From contig NZ_FUZT01000017.1 of NCBI RefSeq assembly GCF_900167445.1, positions 24,248 through 88,247 of the forward strand: DNA of 64,000 nucleotides. The letters run 5' to 3'. Of the stretch, positions 61,244 through 64,000 are shown in pieces (the stretch's first letter is position 1; each line of letters begins with the position of its first letter). The translations under genes were made by a program, and so were the position numbers. The DNA comes from Maledivibacter halophilus. GTDB taxonomy: Bacteria > Bacillota > Clostridia > Peptostreptococcales > Caminicellaceae. Under the pieces are notes generated by a model. The model was not told the origin of the DNA. It searched no databases and saw only the letters and a program-made list of their open reading frames with translations.

Positions 61244-61909
61244 GTGGAAAAACAAGATTTAATTTATCAAAAACTTTTAGAATTAATAAAACTTGATGAT
61301 TTAAATAATGAACATATGTATAAAAACACTCCTGCTTCATCTGCTTCAATTCCTGTAGGAATTTCCAATAGACATGTTCATTTGAGTCAAAGCGACGTTT
61401 CTCTTTTATATGGTGAGAACTATCAATTAACTCCATACAAAGAGCTAGCCCAACCAGGACAGTGCGCTTGTAAAGAAACTGTTATACTATGTGGTCCTAA
61501 GGGAGCTTTGGAACGAGTACGTGTTATAGGTCCTGCCCGTGTTCAAACACAAGTAGAGATATTATCAGGGGATTGTTTTGCCTTAGGCATCAAAGCACCT
61601 GTGAGAATATCAGGCGATATTTCAGGTTCCTCAGGATTGACGATTATAGGTCCGAAAGGATCAATACAATTGACAGAAGGCGTGATTGTGGCACAGCGTC
61701 ATATTCATATGCATCCTGAAGATGCTAAGCGTTTTTCTGTAGAAAATGAACAAGTTGTGAAAATTGAAGTGGATGGACCTCGTGGTGGTATTCTTAATCA
61801 TGTTCTAATACGTGTTTCTGAGAATTCTGCTTTAGAGTGTCATATAGATGTTGAAGAAGCTAATGCCTTAGGAGTTCAATCTTCATCGAGTATAAAAATT
61901 ATTGAATAA
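61244..61909 (+). CDS. pduL: Phosphate propanoyl/acetyltransferase PduL
   Basis: This 221-residue PduL-family enzyme has the GISNRHVHLS zinc histidines and the second site GVIVAQRHIHMHPEDA. It exchanges CoA for phosphate on the acyl group, recycling CoA inside the shell and giving acyl phosphate for ATP formation. An N-terminal amphipathic stretch (MEKQDLIYQKLLELIKL) fits an encapsulation peptide. The GTG start follows AAAGGAGA. No acetate kinase gene is in the window. Confidence 0.93.
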   Translation: MEKQDLIYQKLLELIKLDDLNNEHMYKNTPASSASIPVGISNRHVHLSQSDVSLLYGENYQLTPYKELAQPGQCACKETVILCGPKGALERVRVIGPARVQTQVEILSGDCFALGIKAPVRISGDISGSSGLTIIGPKGSIQLTEGVIVAQRHIHMHPEDAKRFSVENEQVVKIEVDGPRGGILNHVLIRVSENSALECHIDVEEANALGVQSSSSIKIIE

Positions 61910-61927
61910 TAGAAAGGAGAAAAAACA

Positions 61928-62212
61928 ATGAAACATAATGCACTAGGAATGATAGAAACCAAAGGATTAATAGGTGCTGTAGAAGCAGCAGATGCTATGG
62001 TAAAGGCTGCGAACGTTACTTTAGTTGGCAAACAAACTATTGGTGGAGGTTTTGTGACAGTAATGGTACGTGGTGATGTTGGTGCTGTAAAATCTGCAAC
62101 AGATGCAGGTGCAGCGGCAGCACAACGTGTTGGAGAACTATTGTCCGTTCATGTTATACCTCGCCCTCATGAAGAGGTTAATGTTATGTTATCGGGAAAA
62201 AACGAGGAATAA
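61928..62212 (+). CDS. Microcompartment shell protein, BMC-H (second copy)
   Basis: This 94-residue protein is very similar to the BMC-H at 50417 over its full length (ALGMIETKGLIGAVEAADAM, QTIGGGFVTVMVRGDVGAVK, HVIPRPHEEV). The pore loop is the same type. It is last in the operon, after AAAGGAGA. The two copies probably arose by duplication and can mix in the shell facets. Confidence 0.96.
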   Translation: MKHNALGMIETKGLIGAVEAADAMVKAANVTLVGKQTIGGGFVTVMVRGDVGAVKSATDAGAAAAQRVGELLSVHVIPRPHEEVNVMLSGKNEE

Positions 62213-62263
62213 TTCATCCAAGCAAAACAAAATAGAATAAAACAATCTATGGTTTTGAGAAAC

Positions 62264-62320
62264 AAACTGCTCTTTTCTGATAAGAATCTAAATAAATTTA
62301 GAACCAGAAAAGAGCAGTTT
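62264..62320. terminator. Bidirectional hairpin closing the microcompartment operon
   Basis: AAACTGCTCTTTTCTG (62264-62279) and its exact inverse (62305-62320) form a 16-base stem. The loop holds a second small hairpin TCTAAAT/ATTTAGA. It lies between the convergent operon and the glutamine synthetase-family gene. Confidence 0.75.
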
Positions 62321-62374
62321 ATTACATGTCCCATATCTTCTGAATTTTGGGTTAGTGGTTAATCCATTTTTGTC

Positions 62375-63724
62375 CTAAATTTGTTCCAAATATTCTTCTA
62401 TTTCCCAATCACTAATATGTTTTGAATATCTATTCCATTCAAATTCACGGAGAGAAATATATTGTTTAATAAATTCTTCTCCCAAAATACTTTTGAAGTA
62501 GGTATCTTTTTTAAGCTCATTTACAGCAGCTATTAAAGAATTAGGCAATTTATCAAATTTGCTTTCATAAGCAGTATAGCCATTACATGGCTCTGGTGGT
62601 TTCATTTTATTCTTAATCCCATCTAAGCCTGCAGCTAAAATTGTTGCTAATGTAATATAGGGATTTGTATCTGAACCTGGTAGTTTGTTTTCGATTCTAG
62701 TATTCTCATTTCTACTGAAGGGTACCCTTATCATAGCCCCCCTGTGTTCATAACCCCATGTTATTGTAGCTGGAGCGAAACTATATTCCAGCAATCTTTT
62801 ATAACTATTAACTGTAGGGTTTGCTAGGCAGCACATGCTATTTCCGTGCTCTAACTGTCCTGCAATGAAATTATGGCATAGCTTAGATAGACCATCTGGG
62901 GATTTTTCATCAATAAATAGATTTTTACCATTAGTATCATAAAAGGAAATATGTAAATGTGCACCACTTCCGCTTTGATCCACTTTAGGTTTAGGCATGA
63001 AGGAAGCAATTAAATTTCTCTTTTTAACTATTTCTTTAATGCTCATCTTATAATATGTTGCCATATCAGCGATCTCCACACCGTAGAAAGGAGAATTCGT
63101 TACTTCTAATTGTCCTGAAGCATATTCAGTATTTGCAATTTCAGGCCCTGCACCTATTTCTGATAGATTATGCATAATGTCCTTAAAAATTTCAAGCATA
63201 CCTGATTCATGCACTTCAGAATAACATTGTTTACCACCAAATATTGGATTTATATCGCTTTGACAGTTTTTTTGAAAAATAAAAAATTCAAATTCAAAAG
63301 CACCTTTAATAATAATTCCTTCGTCCTTATATAGAGATATTACTTTTTTTAAAACGTTTCTAGGAGCTATCTCTGCAGGAACACTTGGTGAATAATACAA
63401 ATCACCTATTACTCTTGCTGTATTATTTAAATATGGTACTACCGAAAAAGTAGATATATCGGGTTTAATTATCCAACTAGGAAAACCGCCAAGATATCCG
63501 TTGCCAATATCATTATTCAATTCTCCTTTAGTATCGAATGAAAAAACAGCTGATGATAAACCTAGTCCAGCATCTATAACCTTCGATAAAAAGTGGTCTA
63601 TTGAAACGAAACGAGAACGATTAATATTGGAGTTGTCATTAACATAAACTATGACAGTATCAATTCTATTTTCCTGAACTAACTGTAATATCTTGTCTTT
63701 ATTCATTATATTATTTTCATTCAT
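62375..63724 (-). CDS. Glutamine synthetase family protein (gamma-glutamyl-amine ligase-like)
   Basis: This 449-residue protein has the glutamine synthetase fold: FEFEFFIF and ASGQLEVTNSPFYG (metal-binding Glu), GSGAHLHISFYD, NPTVNSYKRL, HRGAMIRVP and ENKLPGSDTNPYITLA. The N-terminal domain and the changed MHTHLS-like motif (AHLHIS) resemble the group that ligates glutamate to amines (PuuA, GlnA3/GlnA4-like) as well as true synthetases. A role with ethanolamine (gamma-glutamylethanolamide formation is known for one member) is attractive beside EutH, but it is inference. GAGGAGG precedes the ATG. Confidence 0.75.
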   Translation of the reverse strand: MNENNIMNKDKILQLVQENRIDTVIVYVNDNSNINRSRFVSIDHFLSKVIDAGLGLSSAVFSFDTKGELNNDIGNGYLGGFPSWIIKPDISTFSVVPYLNNTARVIGDLYYSPSVPAEIAPRNVLKKVISLYKDEGIIIKGAFEFEFFIFQKNCQSDINPIFGGKQCYSEVHESGMLEIFKDIMHNLSEIGAGPEIANTEYASGQLEVTNSPFYGVEIADMATYYKMSIKEIVKKRNLIASFMPKPKVDQSGSGAHLHISFYDTNGKNLFIDEKSPDGLSKLCHNFIAGQLEHGNSMCCLANPTVNSYKRLLEYSFAPATITWGYEHRGAMIRVPFSRNENTRIENKLPGSDTNPYITLATILAAGLDGIKNKMKPPEPCNGYTAYESKFDKLPNSLIAAVNELKKDTYFKSILGEEFIKQYISLREFEWNRYSKHISDWEIEEYLEQI

Positions 63725-64000
63725 TTAATTCCTCCTCGTATAATATGTTTAGAAACACTTTTATAAGTGTTCTAAGCATATTTTTTTATTTATTTCTATT
63801 ACAATTTTTAATTGAGATATCCTAGTGCTAAAATAAGATTAAGAATAATTAGCGAAGGATAATTCTTTCCCTCCTTGCAAAACCATAAGGTTATTGCTTA
63901 AATAGCATGCTTCCTGACTTAGTTGTCATATTCTGCCTACTACAGATGCTGCATCTCTTTGATTAGACCAACAGCAAGGTTAGTTTTCAAAGATGAATGC
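63725..64000. promoter_or_regulatory. Upstream region of the glutamine synthetase-family gene
   Basis: TTAGAA.CACTT and AAGTG.TCTAA (63747-63773) form an inverted repeat about 23 bases before the start codon, a possible operator. The last 130 bases are less AT-rich but hold no open frame I can assign. Confidence 0.35.

Overview
The window is chromosomal DNA of a low-GC, anaerobic Firmicute of the Clostridia/Tissierellia type. The evidence is AT-rich DNA, strong AGGAGG-type ribosome binding sites, frequent TTG and GTG starts, and a Bacillus/Clostridium-like order of housekeeping genes (rpsF-ssb-rpsR, DUF2232-gdpP-rplI, dnaB, purA, DnaC/DnaD loaders, walRK-yycHI-walJ-htrA, rlmH). The species cannot be fixed from this sequence alone.

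Region 1 (1-37979) is core genome. It opens with an ABC exporter cut by the window edge, then a DUF5711/CvpA/YedF/DUF3343/MscS/DUF951 block, an aminotransferase, the S6-SSB-S18 operon, gdpP-rplI, a chemoreceptor, dnaB, a flavoprotein reductase, purA, tRNA-Thr and tRNA-Lys, replication loaders, three cell-surface peptidase genes, the complete WalRK locus, an NlpC/P60 hydrolase and rlmH. Intergenic DNA adds three copies of a small terminal-inverted-repeat element, two DnaA-box clusters around a DUF1858 gene, a PurR-like operator before purA, and WalR-type direct repeats before two envelope genes.

Region 2 (about 37980-46100) is a decayed integrative island. It holds a broken ParA gene, a metallo-beta-lactamase-fold gene with a TetR regulator and paired operators, a REP-associated Y1 transposase between matching inverted repeats, a large imperfect hairpin, a RhuM-family gene and a large serine recombinase. 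Related sequences at the two sides (CATAAACC followed by CATGTGGAGA, readable as HVETVV and HVEMVV) look like attachment-site remnants in the 3' end of an rRNA methyltransferase gene.

Region 3 (about 46400-62320) is a compact bacterial microcompartment operon built on a glycyl radical enzyme. It encodes the enzyme and its activase, seven shell proteins, two CoA-acylating aldehyde dehydrogenases, an iron alcohol dehydrogenase, PduL, and ethanolamine-type accessory proteins (EutH permease, EutP, EutJ, EutQ-like cupin, EutT-like and eut_hyp-like proteins). The likely scheme is import of a small alcohol or amino alcohol, radical elimination to an aldehyde inside the shell, and disproportionation to an alcohol and an acyl phosphate with internal CoA and NAD recycling. 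The active site resembles B12-independent diol/glycerol dehydratase and lacks the choline lyase signature, yet the locus carries an ethanolamine-type permease and no EutBC. A B12-independent ethanolamine or amino-alcohol lyase compartment is therefore a testable possibility. The operon favours CGT arginine codons, unlike the core genes, and has a predicted promoter overlapped by a CcpA-type cre site. A convergent glutamine synthetase-family gene closes the window.
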